NCBI RefSeq assembly: GCF_024323335.1
Contig: NC_066583.1
Coordinates: 371,319,952-371,383,951, forward strand
Reading direction: 5' to 3'
DNA length: 64,000 nt
Source: Lathyrus oleraceus
Taxonomy: Eukaryota > Streptophyta > Magnoliopsida > Fabales > Fabaceae
Each line of letters opens with the position of its first letter. The stretch's first letter is position 1. The notes beneath the pieces are model-generated. The model searched no databases. It worked only from the letters and a program-made list of their open reading frames with translations, and was not told the origin of the DNA. Shown in pieces: positions 47,498 through 60,200 of the stretch. The translations under genes were made by a program, and so were the position numbers.

Positions 47498-49280
47498 ATG
47501 AATCCCGGGAGAAAAAGCATCCATAATTAGAAGTTTGTGGAACCTCCATTAGCTGTGTTGAGAGGACTTGGGGCACGTTTAGACCTGCCTCACAAAGACG
47601 CCTTCAAGGAAACGTATGGTAACCTACTGGGAATTCTGAACACCGAGGTCAACATCACCGTTGTTCACACTTTGGTGTAATTCTACGATCCACCACTAAG
47701 GTGCTTTACTTTCCAAGATTACCAGCTAGCGCCGACATTGGAAGAGTATTCTCACATTTTGGGTATCAGGATCAAGAACCAAGTGCCCTACATCCGCACT
47801 AAGGAACTTCCTGAATATCGAGAACTTGCTGAAGCTCTGCATATCGGAAAGAAGGAGATAGAATTGAACTTGAAACCAAAGGGTGGAATCCATGGCTTCA
47901 CATCTAAGTTTCTCGTAGACAAAGCTATCACCTTTGCTGAAGCTGGAAGTTGGACGGCCTTCAACGCCCATCTAGCTTTACTCATCTATGGGATGTTTCT
48001 GAATATGGAGGAGTTCGTAGACTTGGCTGCCATTCACATCTTCTTGACTCAAAACCTGATTCCCACTCTTCTTGTTGATACCTACTATTCCATCCACGTA
48101 AGAACCCAGAAGAAGAAAGGGACTATCGTCTGTTGCACCCTTTTACTGTATAGATGGTTTATTTTGAATCTACCCAGTGAAGGTCCTTTCATTGAGAACA
48201 AAGATAATTTGAAATGGTCCCAGAGGATCATGTCCTTAAAAGTCGAAGACATTCCTTAGTATTCTAGAATGTATGATGGTGTCGAGCTCATCCTCAATTG
48301 TGGGGATTTTCCTAATGTGCCTCTTCTTGGTACAAAAGGAGGAATCAACTACAACCTGAGGTTAGCATTGCGACAACTTGGATATCCTATGATGGACAAA
48401 CCTGATCTAGAAAGTGTAAAAGGTTTTGTTTTATATGAAGGAGTCGAAGAGCCAGATTTGATCAAGAAGATTGTCAAGGCTTAGGGGTCGATTTGTCCTC
48501 AAGGAAGAGCAGAAATGGGTAAGAAGAATTGTATCGCCAAGGAAGCTTACACTAATTGGGTCAAGAGCAGGGTCAGTGAGGTCTTATTGTCGTTCCCACC
48601 CGAACCATCCATGAACCTCCAATCTCCTGAGCTAGAGAACCAACCTAATTCTGAGATGGATGAATTGAAGAAGGTCATCAAGACTCTAGAGAAAGATAAT
48701 GCTGATCTCAGATCTAAGCTTGCTAAGATCTCATTGGAGAAAGAGACTCTGAAATTCAATCTGAATCAGAAGAGAGACCGAGTTCGTCAAGCTGATGATA
48801 AGGTATAGACAGAGGTTTTCAAAAGACTTAAAATGGGTGACACCCTCAAAGGAACTTATGCCAGTCTGGCGACCAAAAAGAAGCAGTTAACCGAAGCCCA
48901 ATACCGAGCTAGTAAAGCAGAACTAGAACACATGGAGCAAATGAAGAAACTTCAAAGCCTGCTAGAAGCTTGTAAGAAAGAGTTGAAGGATGAGAGAAGC
49001 CGCAACAAACAGCTAGAAGTCACCCTTCACCAGAACCAGTACGAGTTGAACCAGAGGCTAGAAGAGATCCAAAGGTTGAAGGAGCAATCACATGGGAATC
49101 TGAAAGACAGCAACATACCGTTGAATAAGCATCCTGAAGACCCCTCAGACCGAGGGAAGACAGTTGTGAATAACCCCCCCCCCCCCACCTGAAGAAAGTG
49201 CGATGTTGGGAAAATGGGGCGCCTTCCTGTCCCCCAAATCGCAAGCTTACTACGAGGAGTTGTTATCTAATTGTTTCTAG
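47498..49280 (+). pseudogene. Ogre ORF1 of element B, five in-frame stops and a C-run frameshift
   Basis: Homologue of A's ORF1. From ATG 47498 one frame runs to 49172, broken by stops at 47528, 47678, 48257, 48482 and 48806 but with no indel. It shares the RCFTFQDYQLAPTLEEY motif (near 47700) and PLLGTKGGINYN (near 48320) with A. The C-terminal part (48515-49170) is long, charged and coiled-coil-like, longer than in A. A run of about 13 C bases near 49173-49186 shifts the frame; the other frame then ends in CF-stop at 49278-49280, just as A's ORF1 does. Two stops (48257, 48482) stand where A has Trp and one (47678) where A has Gln, so simple C-to-T or G-to-A changes explain them. Dead copy; function unknown. 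Confidence 0.7.
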
Positions 49281-49481
49281 CCGCTTGTAATTCATTAGGT
49301 TGAGGTCCGATCGGACTAATGTGATCTTCTTGTAGCCGAGGGGCATTTCCTTGATGTATTTGTATTCTGTTTTTATTGACATGGAATAAAAGAGTTTCCC
49401 GACTATTGGCTTCATAAACTGTCTCTCTTTATTCGCTTCATAATTGCTTATGTTAAATAAACTCGCGAATTCCTTGGAATT
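49281..49481 (+). other. ORF1-gag spacer of element B
   Basis: Short non-coding gap matching the spacer in A. Confidence 0.45.
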
Positions 49482-51538
49482 TTGTCTTTACAAAAAAAAT
49501 ATAGTAATGATAATGTTGAATGCATACATCAAATCTTTTTGCATACATACATGCATCCATGCATATACTTGCCAAAATCTATCAGAAAACAAAATGCTTA
49601 CACTCGCCGTTTTACTGCAGTAACAACGACGACTCTTCATCCGTACTACACCCGTTCCCGAAAATCTAAGATCATGGCCAAATACGAAGTCGACAACGCT
49701 ATTGTCCGTGAATCCCTTGCCATGTGCAAGGAGAGATGAACTTGTTCATGGGCAACATGGAGACCATCTTGGAGCTCCTCCAGTGTCAGAGGAACCCTGC
49801 CCCTGCTGCTGCCAACGTCACCCGTGCTGCTGGGGTGACCATTCTTGATACCGTTGTTGGCACTATCGTCGACCCTTCGGCGAAAACTGTGGTTCCTAAC
49901 TCTGGGAACCGCCAGGTGATCCCCACAGATCCTGCTAGGCTTACTGCTGCCTATTCGTGGGGAATTCCCCTACACCTTGCTGCTAGCCTCGCTAGTGGGG
50001 GAGCTTTCTTCCCTCATTCGGCTCTTGCTGCTGCTGCTGGAAACTTTGGTTTCCCTTGGGTTCTCCCCGCTCTCCAAAATACCTCGGCCATTGCTACTGA
50101 TCCGGATGACAACCAGGGTCAGGTCCCTGAAGACCTCCCTAATGACGAAGAAGACTACCGAGGCCCGTACCTCCATTTTCAACTGCCCAGTCAGGCTGCA
50201 CAAGCTGCGAGCACCGGTCAGATCCACGTCCCTTTTGGCTACCCAGGGACAAGCTCTGTGCCCGTGATAATGAATCTTGCATCCCAGTATATGCAGGCAG
50301 GGGCACCTTAGGCCCTCAATGCTCAACCTGGAATGCAGTACTTTCAACCTGCTACTTTCGCTCAGACTGTGCCACCAGGTTTCTCCTACCCGCTAATGTG
50401 GTTCAACCCGAGCATGCCCGCACCAATCGCTCCTGAAGTCTCTCGACCGACCAGTTAGGTCGCTTCTCCCGTTATTGATCCGGCCAAATCGGCGGATTAC
50501 CAGTTCTTGGACGACAGAATAAGGGCAATTGAGGGATTCTCTTCTTTCGGCATAGATGCTCGAGACCTCTGCTTGGTCCCGAACGTGGTGTTGCCCCAAA
50601 AGTTCAAGGTGCCCGACCTCCCCAAGTACAAAGGCCTTAGTTATCCCTGCAGTCATCTCACTATGTACTACAAGAAGATGGCTTCGCATATTGATAACAA
50701 TAACCTCTTGATTCATTGCTTCCAAGATAGCCTGACTGGGGCTTCCTTGGATTGATATATGAGTTTGGAGTGCTCAAAGATCCGAGGGACCTCTCTGAGG
50801 CATTTTTGAAACAATATAAGTACAACCTTGACATGGCTCCAACAAGGCTTCAACTATAGAACCAGTAGCAAAGATCTAATGAAACCTTCAAGGAGTATTC
50901 TCAACGTTGGCGTGAAATGGCGACTAGGGTTCGACCAGCACTATCTGACAATGAGTTGGTTGACATCTTCATGGGTACGCTGCAAGGGCTGTATTTTGAG
51001 AAGATGATTGGCAATTCACCAACAAACTTCGGCGATATGGTTACTATTAGGGAACGTGTTGAGAGTGGGCTGAAATCAGGGAAGATAATAGACACGACAA
51101 CGCATCAGACAATCAACAAGAGGCCGCATGGGGGCTTCGCTAAGAAGAAGAAGGGGGGAGGCAAACGCTGTAATGGCGAAGGCTCGTCCCCGGTATCAGG
51201 TTCCGATGGCCCCTATGCCGTACTACCCGTATCCATACGTTGTCGTAGCTTAATACCAACAACCGCCTTTCCAGTATCAACCACAGAGAAGCAATCAACA
51301 ATCAGCTCCTACTCAGAAAGATCAGAATCGACAATACAACTGTGACAATAAAGGGCAGAATCAAGGGCAGAATAACAGAGAAAACTATGGCAAGCGCACT
51401 CAGTACGACAAGATCCCAATACCATATGCTGACTTGGTACCATAATTGATCCATGTGGAGGCCATTGTGCCAAAAGAAATCCTTCAGGTCGTGTCGCCTT
51501 ACCATTCTAAACATAACCCCAACGCCTCATGTGCTTAC
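49482..51538 (+). pseudogene. Ogre gag of element B, broken and cut by element C
   Basis: Divergent Ogre gag. The start is unclear; HPYYTRSRKSK (near 49645) corresponds to A's RYYTRAN region. The frame shifts near 49735, then an Ala/Pro-rich stretch runs to a stop near 50309. The capsid region is recognisable in 50507-50755 (RDLCLVPNVVLPQKFKVPDL and CSHLTMYYKKMASHIDNN) and 50890-51120 (FKEYSQRWREMATRVRP), with further frame changes near 50760-50880. The last part (about 51410-51538) aligns with the PIPMTYAELYPSLI region of A and a Cys-rich CAYCSG motif, then stops dead at 51538 where C's LTR begins. Protease, RT and integrase of B lie beyond C, outside the window. Confidence 0.75.
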
Positions 51539-51757
51539 TGTAGTGGTGTATTCGTCGCTATATGATTTATCGATTAAACCATAAGCAAGGTATACAATGA
51601 TTTTCGAGTCGCCACCGCACTTTTATTTATCCAAAGGACTGGCTAAAAAGCGAACAAAAGCCTAAGAAATTTTACACGTAGAAAACTAATAAAAAGATCA
51701 GAGATTCTGGGTAAGGGGTAAATTACGCAATGGGAAGGTGTTAGGCACCCATCACGT

Positions 51758-51773
51758 CCTAGGTACTCCTAGG
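51758..51773 (-). other. AGTA-loop hairpin in the C LTR
   Basis: Minus-strand CCTAGG-AGTA-CCTAGG, same stem as A. Confidence 0.6.
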
Positions 51774-54700
51774 GAGCCCTTTTCACACTTGTTGTATAAA
51801 ATTGTTATTTGTTATGACATAAACATTGTGCAAACATGATTGGGATGATGAGAAAAGAATGTACAAGTTAGTTATTGGGTTATTGGGTTTGAACGGATGA
51901 ACCCGCTGCCTACGTACCTTCCATCAAAGGTAAGGATCAAAACGCCGTAGTTCGACTAAAAGATTTCCAAAAGTTGGTGGATTCAATTTTAAACACAAGC
52001 ACTGAGGCTTTTCATTATCAATGGGAGAACACTCGACCAAAACCAACATCCACCATGCGAGGATAGCTTCGACGTACTAGAGGGGTTAGCCCTGTTTTCA
52101 GTACGGAAGTCTTACTGTCAACTCACTAAAGATAAGGTGAGGTTTACATCAACCACAATGATAATTGAAACCTATGGCTAATGCATGAAAAGGTTAACAA
52201 TGGACAAAGCCAAAACAATTGAGTGAGTGAAGTTAATTGATTGTGATTGTGAAAGTGGAGTCAAAGTATGATTAAGATTGATTCAAAGAAGTATTATGAA
52301 ATGAGTTTGAAAAAAAAGTCAAGGACTTGGGTCCAGGTTTTTAGTTTGAAAACATGAAGAAGTTTGCACAATACCTACGTCAAGTTTGGAATCAAAGTGT
52401 GAAAAAGTTTAGGACATAATGGATGATGAATGGATGAGGATGGGAAGTAAAACTTCTTAGAAGGTTCACTTCTTGAGATCATATAGAAGATGATTCAAGT
52501 GTGTCCTTTGGAATAGCAATGGATAATAATAAACAAACAAGAAAGTCAACAAAAGCGGATATCGGATGCCAATCACTGGGCTTATACCAATCTCCTCAAA
52601 CAAAGAAATAAAAGGTGGATACCGGATACCAATAGATGGATTTACACCAGTCTCCTAAAACAGAAATGGATATCAGAAGCCACTCAATGGTCTTACACTA
52701 ATCTCCTCAAAAGAAAACAAAGATGAGAAATGGAAGTCAACTGCCAATCTATCTGGACTTAGGTTAACTCCACATATGATCACAGGAAAACCAATGCCAC
52801 ATTACAGGGACTTACAATGGATCCTCACATACAAGAACAAAAGCAACAATATGATCATAGGAAAGCAAATGCCAACTTACAGGGACTTATAATTGCAACC
52901 TCACATACCAACAGTCAAAACAAATTATGATCACAGGAAAGCAAATGCCAACTTACAGGGACTTATAATTGCATCCTCACATACAATCAACAAATGCATT
53001 AGGCGAAGATAAGATGAGTGGCCAAGATGATGGTCTTATACTCACTTCCATATCATAGGAGCAATGGCCAATGAATGGTCTTACAATTGTCCTCAATGGG
53101 TAAACAGCAATGATAAGTCACAAAGACAAATGAGATGATTATGTATTGATGAGCAATAAATGATGATAAATGCATAGAGCATACAAGCAAGCATGTGCAT
53201 GTGAAGCAATCAATCAATCAATGAGAATCAAACAGCACACTCTATAACCATACAATGAGGCTCATACAAGAGGGTTAGGCACTGAGGCCAACTGGAATAG
53301 GGCCAAAGATTGCTCTTAACCTTGCCATTGAGAGGCTAAGGTGAAGCAGATGAAAGGATATGAGGGGTGTGCCTCATTGCTCTTATCCCTGATCAGGGAG
53401 AGCATTTAAATATCAGAAGGTGTGGGAGTTCAGAAAGTAGGAACTCTCTCCACATATTATTGACTCGATAGATCTTGGGTTAGGATCTCAATGCTACAAC
53501 CATGTAATGGGAGCAAGGAGAAGACTCACAGAATAGTAGGGGATAGGTTGCTTATCCCTTTGATCTACCAATTGCCTTATTTAAAGGACTTTTCCTGCTT
53601 GGGACAAATATAAACACACACAAGCATTGCCTCTTAAGGAGGACTTCAGACAGTTGCCTGGCCAAGTAACAGGCCAGGTCTTCCAGACTACATGAAGAAA
53701 GAGGGATTAACTCAAAGCAAATTGCTAAATAGCAAAGCAAAGCAAGTTCAAAGAACTTAAGCAACTAATGGTACCTGAAATAGTCAAACAAATCAGTACA
53801 CAGTCCAACAGTTTAAACAAAAGGAAAGGAAACCAACAATCAAAACAGACAGGCAAATGTGCAAAGCACAAGACTCAAATCATATGAGTCAAGCCACCTA
53901 CAAACAAAGGTTAGCTCATAGTAAATAATCAAGCTTAATCAACTTGCAAAAAGTTTCTTTGAAGCATTTGTAGCTCAACCTGAAACAATGAACTCAAACA
54001 TAAGCCAGGAGACCCCTAGGACAAGCCTAGGGTCAAAAACAAATGAGAAAGTCAAAACAGCAAATGAAAGTCAACCAAAATCAAGTTCAAACATTTAAGA
54101 AGCAAACCCAATTGGTCTCAAGTTCATATCATTCATCATCATGATTTTATAGACAAAAGAAGTCAAAGCATGGCAAATTGGTGCACATAGAAGTCAACAG
54201 AAAGACTTGCATCAAAAGTCAACTCAAACATTTTCAAAAATCACCAAATAATTCATGATCAATCCTAACACCTAGCATGGTAAGCATGTAAAATTTCATC
54301 ACAATTGGACAAGTGGAAGGCAGTCAATGAAAATCATGAAGTCAAAGCAAATTTGAATATGCTCAATGAAGTCAACAGAAAGACTTGAATCAAAAGCAAT
54401 CATAAACAATTCCAAAAATCACCAAATAATTCATACTCAATCACAATCCATAACATGACATGCATATAAAATTTCAGCTCAATTGGATCATGGGAAGATG
54501 GTCAATTAAAATCAGGAAGTCAAAACAATTTCAAGTATACACAAAGAAGTCAAATATACATGTATCAACTTCAAAAAGTCATAACTAAATGAAAACAGAT
54601 GAGAAATGAATGGGATCAACACCAATGCAAAGCTCAAGATTCCTAGTATGCACATGTAAACTTTCATGATCATCCAATAAGGTATGAGAATTTCACAAAG

Positions 54701-56120
54701 GAAATGGCAAGATGTATCACACAAGTCAACATTTTGGTCAAACAGGGGATAAAATCTCAAACAATTTGGAAATGGCATAATTAATTCCAGGAAAAATCAC
54801 AAGTGAACTAGACATATAATAGAAGGTTCATGCAAAATTTCACATTAATTGGAGGTCAGGAAGCATGTCAACAAAAATCATGAAATTGCATATCATTGGT
54901 GTGACACAAATTGTCACACCCTACTTCCAAAATTCATATCTCACAAACCACATATGATAAATTCAAGAACTCTACATCAAAACAAACATGAATGAGTGTA
55001 GATTAACCACAAAAAATTTCAGGGGCATTGGATACATCATCACAATTTCACAAAAGAATTGGCAAAAGGTACAAAATGTGCATACATGTCAAGAACCCTA
55101 ATGCCATTAAAAATCCAGCCAACCAAAAATTCAGCAAAAATCATGATAAAATAATAGACATTCATGTGAATATGATGAAAAAAAAATTCATGAATTTTGG
55201 AATTGAAATGCACGAGTTATGAATTTTGTAAGTTGAGTAATGAATTTGGAACAAATGAACAAGATGAACATGTTTTACTAGGTCAACATGGTTGACCGGT
55301 GGCACTTTTGTAATTACCACCCTCATTAAACAAAATGCAGCGCATCAGCCAAGCAAATGAAATGTTCTCATTGGTTGTCACCAATGGAACAGTAAAAACA
55401 AGTAGCAATACACGTGAAAACAAGGAAATCTGGGAAAGGATTAGGGCTTGGCCACAGCAACAGTAACATTCATCATCTCCAACAATCGTGGAATACTAAC
55501 ATGCCCAGAAATCAACAGCAAGCATACCATTCGAACAAGTGAAACATGTACATGCATAATCCAAACATGGTTTTCATGAAATCATCATCATCAAAGCAAA
55601 TCGACTGAAAACATATTTGAGCATACAAATGAAAATCCAGATTTCTCATGCATGACACAACCATTTCAAGCAATCCATAGTTCATTAGAATCAGCAAAGT
55701 GTAAACTATCATAAGCATAGCATGGATTAGAGAAAGAAGGTGGTCGAAACCTTACTTGATTTTGAAGAAAGGAGTGGAGCAGTGGTTATTTTGGCGATGC
55801 AGCTCGAAACAGATGAAGATCTTGGTTTGAAATGATGGCTGGAGGGTGGCTTGAAGCTCAGCAACTCTTGGAAACACCAAAATCGAAAATCACCATTGTT
55901 GGATTCATGGAGAAACAGAATTTGAAATGCTATTCCAGTTGGTATTTTATGCTTAGAAACAACTCTCAATGGTGGTTAGATGATGGGACAATGAAGGATT
56001 GTTCGAGTTGTTTGGAGATTTTGAGCAGAAATTGCAAAATGTCAAAATCGAAATTGGGAGGGAATGAGAGTTTTCTGATGTGTAAAGGCTGCTGCTAGGG
56101 TTGAATCTCACAGAAAATGA

Positions 56121-56130
56121 CTTATATATG
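56121..56130 (-). promoter_or_regulatory. Probable TATA box of the C LTR
   Basis: Minus-strand CATATATAAG, about 1.1 kb into the LTR. Sequence after it resembles an RNA leader (pyrimidine-rich with CTCTC). A second TATATAAG-like word near 56772 is an alternative. Confidence 0.5.
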
Positions 56131-57242
56131 GACTGTTTAGCATTAGTTAATGAAGGTACTAATCAAAGTTAACTTAAATGAAGCCAATTTGCATTTTTGC
56201 TAATTTGAACCAATGTGCACATGGAGGTATATGGTCTGCACGAATTGGGCCTTGAGCATGTTTCAAATACCATCTAAAACAGATCCCAAATGGCCAAATT
56301 GTTTAAAAATTGCTAAATCAAAAAGTCAACTTTTGCACACACTTGAATTTAAAGAAGTCAAGTCCAAAAATGGCATTTTGCATGGTGAGGTTTTGGTGAA
56401 AGATGAATGCATTTTTGGAAAGAGGGGAACAAATGGAGCTTGTAGGAAAAAACCCCACTAAAATTGGCCTTGTGGTTCATGAGATATGGCCTTCTGAAGT
56501 TCATGAAATTGTGAAAATGAATTGATCATATCTTGCCAACCATACATGGGAATTGAGATTTCTTGGACTTTTTGAAAATGGGAGAACAAGATCTTCAACT
56601 TTCATGTTGGGCAAAAATCCATTTGAAGCTTGTATCATGATGTAAGTTGAGGATCAAGAAGTTTCCATTTTTGGCAGTTAAGATTACAGGTCAAGTTTCT
56701 ATTTCTGGAAATTTTCTGTCTGACTTGATTTTCTTCCATGATGAGGTTTGACATGATATATGAGGCTTATATAAGCATGAATGAACTCCTTCAAATCAAT
56801 TCCCACCATCAAATCACTGATTAAATCAACAGTTGACCAAGTTTGACTTTCTGTTGACTTCTCTAGGGTTTTGCATGATTGAACCACTTCTGATGTCTCA
56901 AGTCATGTGAACTCTTGATTATTAATCATGGTGCCCAGATTCTGCAAGAATGGCCACCATCCATTGCAATGCCTGACTTTGACTGATTTTGACCTAATTG
57001 CTGATGATTGCTTCAACTGCAAGCAACAAGGTTAAACTGACAATATTTTTGTACTTTTTGGTTGATAAACATGTGAAAGGCAATAATATACAAATGCAAA
57101 ACATGCTTGGTGATCAAGAACCACACTCACAAGGCAACCTACCCACTAGGAGGGGAGCTAGGGCATGCAATGATCCTTGAGGCCATGATATGATATGATA
57201 TGGGCCATGAGGGATCTTAGGGCCCAAAATTGGGGTCTTACA

Positions 57243-57256
57243 GATGCCCCTATTTA
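57243..57256 (-). promoter_or_regulatory. Polypurine tract of Ogre C
   Basis: Minus-strand TAAATAGGGGCATC directly before the LTR, identical to A including the bases upstream. Confidence 0.8.
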
Positions 57257-60200
57257 AGGTCATTCTAGCCGGAGAAGTGAAGTTTAGAAATCTTCATCTC
57301 GACGCGGTAGAATGGGCTTAAATAACAGTAATGAGACAAATTTTGGTCCCTAAGAGACCTCATGATGCAAATGTATGCATGCAAAAGACACAAATTCTGT
57401 GGGGAATATGATTCACACAGAAGAAAAGACGATCCATCGGAATAATGCACTCACCAGGAACAGAGACTCTGACAAGACTCTAGTTGGGGATAAACAAAAC
57501 TGACACAGCGTGAACAAGACACGACTCTGATTAGGAAATAACAGAAAACAGACTGGAGAACTCACTGGGGAGTGAAGGACTCACACTGAGAAAAAGAATA
57601 TTCCAAAGGAAAATAAATCCATTGGAGAGACACAAGCTGACTCCTGGGGAGAAGCAACAAGAAAACTTCACTGAGGAAGCACCAAAGAAATGAGATGTTA
57701 CCGGGTATAAGGGTAACAAACTCAGGAAGGAACACCAAGGATACCGGGTTGTAGGTATGTAACAGGTGACCGACCAAAGACGTGAATTGGTGTGTGTTCC
57801 AAAACACTCATCATCCTGAAGAGAGCGAAAGCAAACTTGTTTATAGGATGGATATTTGATTCTGTAAAGAATGCAAATCTTACTCAGTTTGGGAAACAAA
57901 CAAAATGTTCGACAAAAGAGTGCATGAGATGTATTATCTATAGCCGTCAAAACGTAGATAATATACTCGCATGGAAAATTATCCTGAACCAGGTTGTAGG
58001 TTGTTTATAGGATAAAATCCGAAATCGTGAATTGGTTTGTGTTCCAAAACACTCATCACCCTGAAGAAAGCTAGAACAGCAGACTTGTTTATAGGATGGA
58101 CATTCTATTCCACAAGGAATGCGAATCTTACTCTGCGGAGAAAACAATCAAAAGATTGACCCAAGAGCGAACGAGATATAATATCCATTACCGGCAGACC
58201 GTGAATAATATACTCGAAAGGAAAATCATCCTGAACCGGTTACTGGGTTGTTTATAGGATAAAATCCGAAGACGTGAATTGGTTTGTGTTCCAAGACACT
58301 CATCACCCTGAAGAAAGCTAGAATAGCAGTCTTGTTTATAGGATGGATATTCGAATCCACAACGGGAAAACGAATCTTACTCAACTGGGGACACAAACCC
58401 AAAGAGTGCATGAGATACAATATCCATTACCGGCAGACCGTGGATAAGATACTCGCATGAGATATATTATCTATTACCGTCAGAACGTAGATAATAAACT
58501 CGCATGGTAAGAAACACCAGAGATACCGGTTACTGGGTATATAACAGGTGATCTACCGAAACGTGAATTGGATTTCACTTCCAAAACACTCATCATCCAA
58601 AACACAAACTGGTTAAAGGATGGATATTCGATTCTACAAAGAATACGAATCTTGCTCAGTTGGGGAAAATCAACAAAGGATTCCAACTAAAGAGCGCATG
58701 AGATATATTATTCATAGCCGTCAAAACGTGAATAATAACCTCGCATGGAAGATTATCCTTAACCGGGTTGTAGGTTGTTTATAGGATAAAATCCGAAAAG
58801 AAAGGCATCGGGATACCAGAATAGGTATACAATGATGACCAATCCAAAGGAGCAACAGACATTACCGACAAAAGGGTAAATGAAAGACAATCTGCTGAGG
58901 ATACATTGATGAAAATCAAAGATCCGGGGAACACAATCACTGACACAAGGTGAAAGGACCCGCTGGGGATAAAATTGCTAGCATACGACAATTATCCGTA
59001 AAAGACTTGCTGGGGATATAAGTGCTGATCTGAGCAACTTATCCAAGCAAAGGAAAATCAACATCAAGAACTAGATGAAGATAACCCACAGGGGAATTGT
59101 CATCGGTTGGGATGAACAACAAAGTTAACTCTGCAAAGGAGAGAACGGGGTTTATAACTACCGGTTTGTAGGTAGAAAAACCGCAAAGATAGGACTTACG
59201 ACTGCTGGTTTGTAGGCAGAAGGCCAAAAGATGGTGGAGGTGACCACAAAATTAGGGTTTACATCTTCTGAATACGGGGTAGAAGACCAACAACTCCGCG
59301 TGGGGATAGAACAAATCACAAATCCGCACGGGAAACCGAGATAGGGTTTAACAAACCACAAACTGCTGGAGAGCAGGAAAATAGGATTTACAACTACCGG
59401 GTAGTAGGTAGAAAACCAAAACTCTGGCTGGAGAATAAAAGGTGTATAACCACAAATTCTGCCAAGAAAGCCAGGGAAAATAGGACTTATAGCTATCGGT
59501 TTGTGGGTAGAGGCCCAAAAACATTCCGCTGGGGAACAACCCACTGGGAAGCACAAGACATTTGACAAATAGCCGATTCGGGAATAATCCGAAAAGACAG
59601 ACTGAATCAAGACACGTCCTAATGAGGATATAACTCAAATAGGAAAATCCATCCCAATATATGTGTTGGGAGGAAACGGAAGAAACCGTCATCCACGAGG
59701 ATATATCTCAGTGGGGAACTGCAGAAGGAAAGACAACATTGTCTGCTTATGGGGTTGACTCTATATGGAGAGATTTATAACACCCGACATCTGCTTGGGG
59801 AGATCCGTAAAGAGATCTATATCACCATAGCAGGAGACACGACAAACAAAAGATACATGGCGAGAAATGCGACATGAATATCTGAATGTTTTATGAGTAT
59901 GCATGAATATGCGTGATTTATGTTGATGAATGCTGACAAAACAGACAATTCTAACACAAACAGGTCCAGGAATCAGACGCCCGGTATTATACTTCCAGGG
60001 GAAAAACCAACTGGAGAGCCAATCTGTGGAGATCCACATGCTGTAAAGCAAAGATCTGCGGGTACTGCTGAAGAAGCAGCGGGTCGAAGATATCAGGAAA
60101 CAACCCAATCAGGGTACAGAAAGTCACAACGGGCAAAGACAACCACCAAGACAAATCTGTCGGGGAACAAGAGAAAACCCAAGATATCTGCAGGGGATCC

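Larger units (their letters stand above)
51539..57242 (-). repeat. 3' LTR of Ogre element C (5704 bp)
   Basis: On the minus strand it starts TGTAAGACCCCAATTTTG at 57242 and ends CACCACTACA at 51539. The polypurine tract lies just upstream (57243-57256), so it is the 3' LTR. It carries the CTACG hairpin (51907-51953, inner TACCTT/AAGGTA), the AGTA hairpin (51758-51773) and a PBS-like word (51606-51614). Ends resemble A's LTR but much of the interior differs. The target duplication would be CTTAC (51534-51538). Scattered short open frames are not convincing. Confidence 0.88.
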
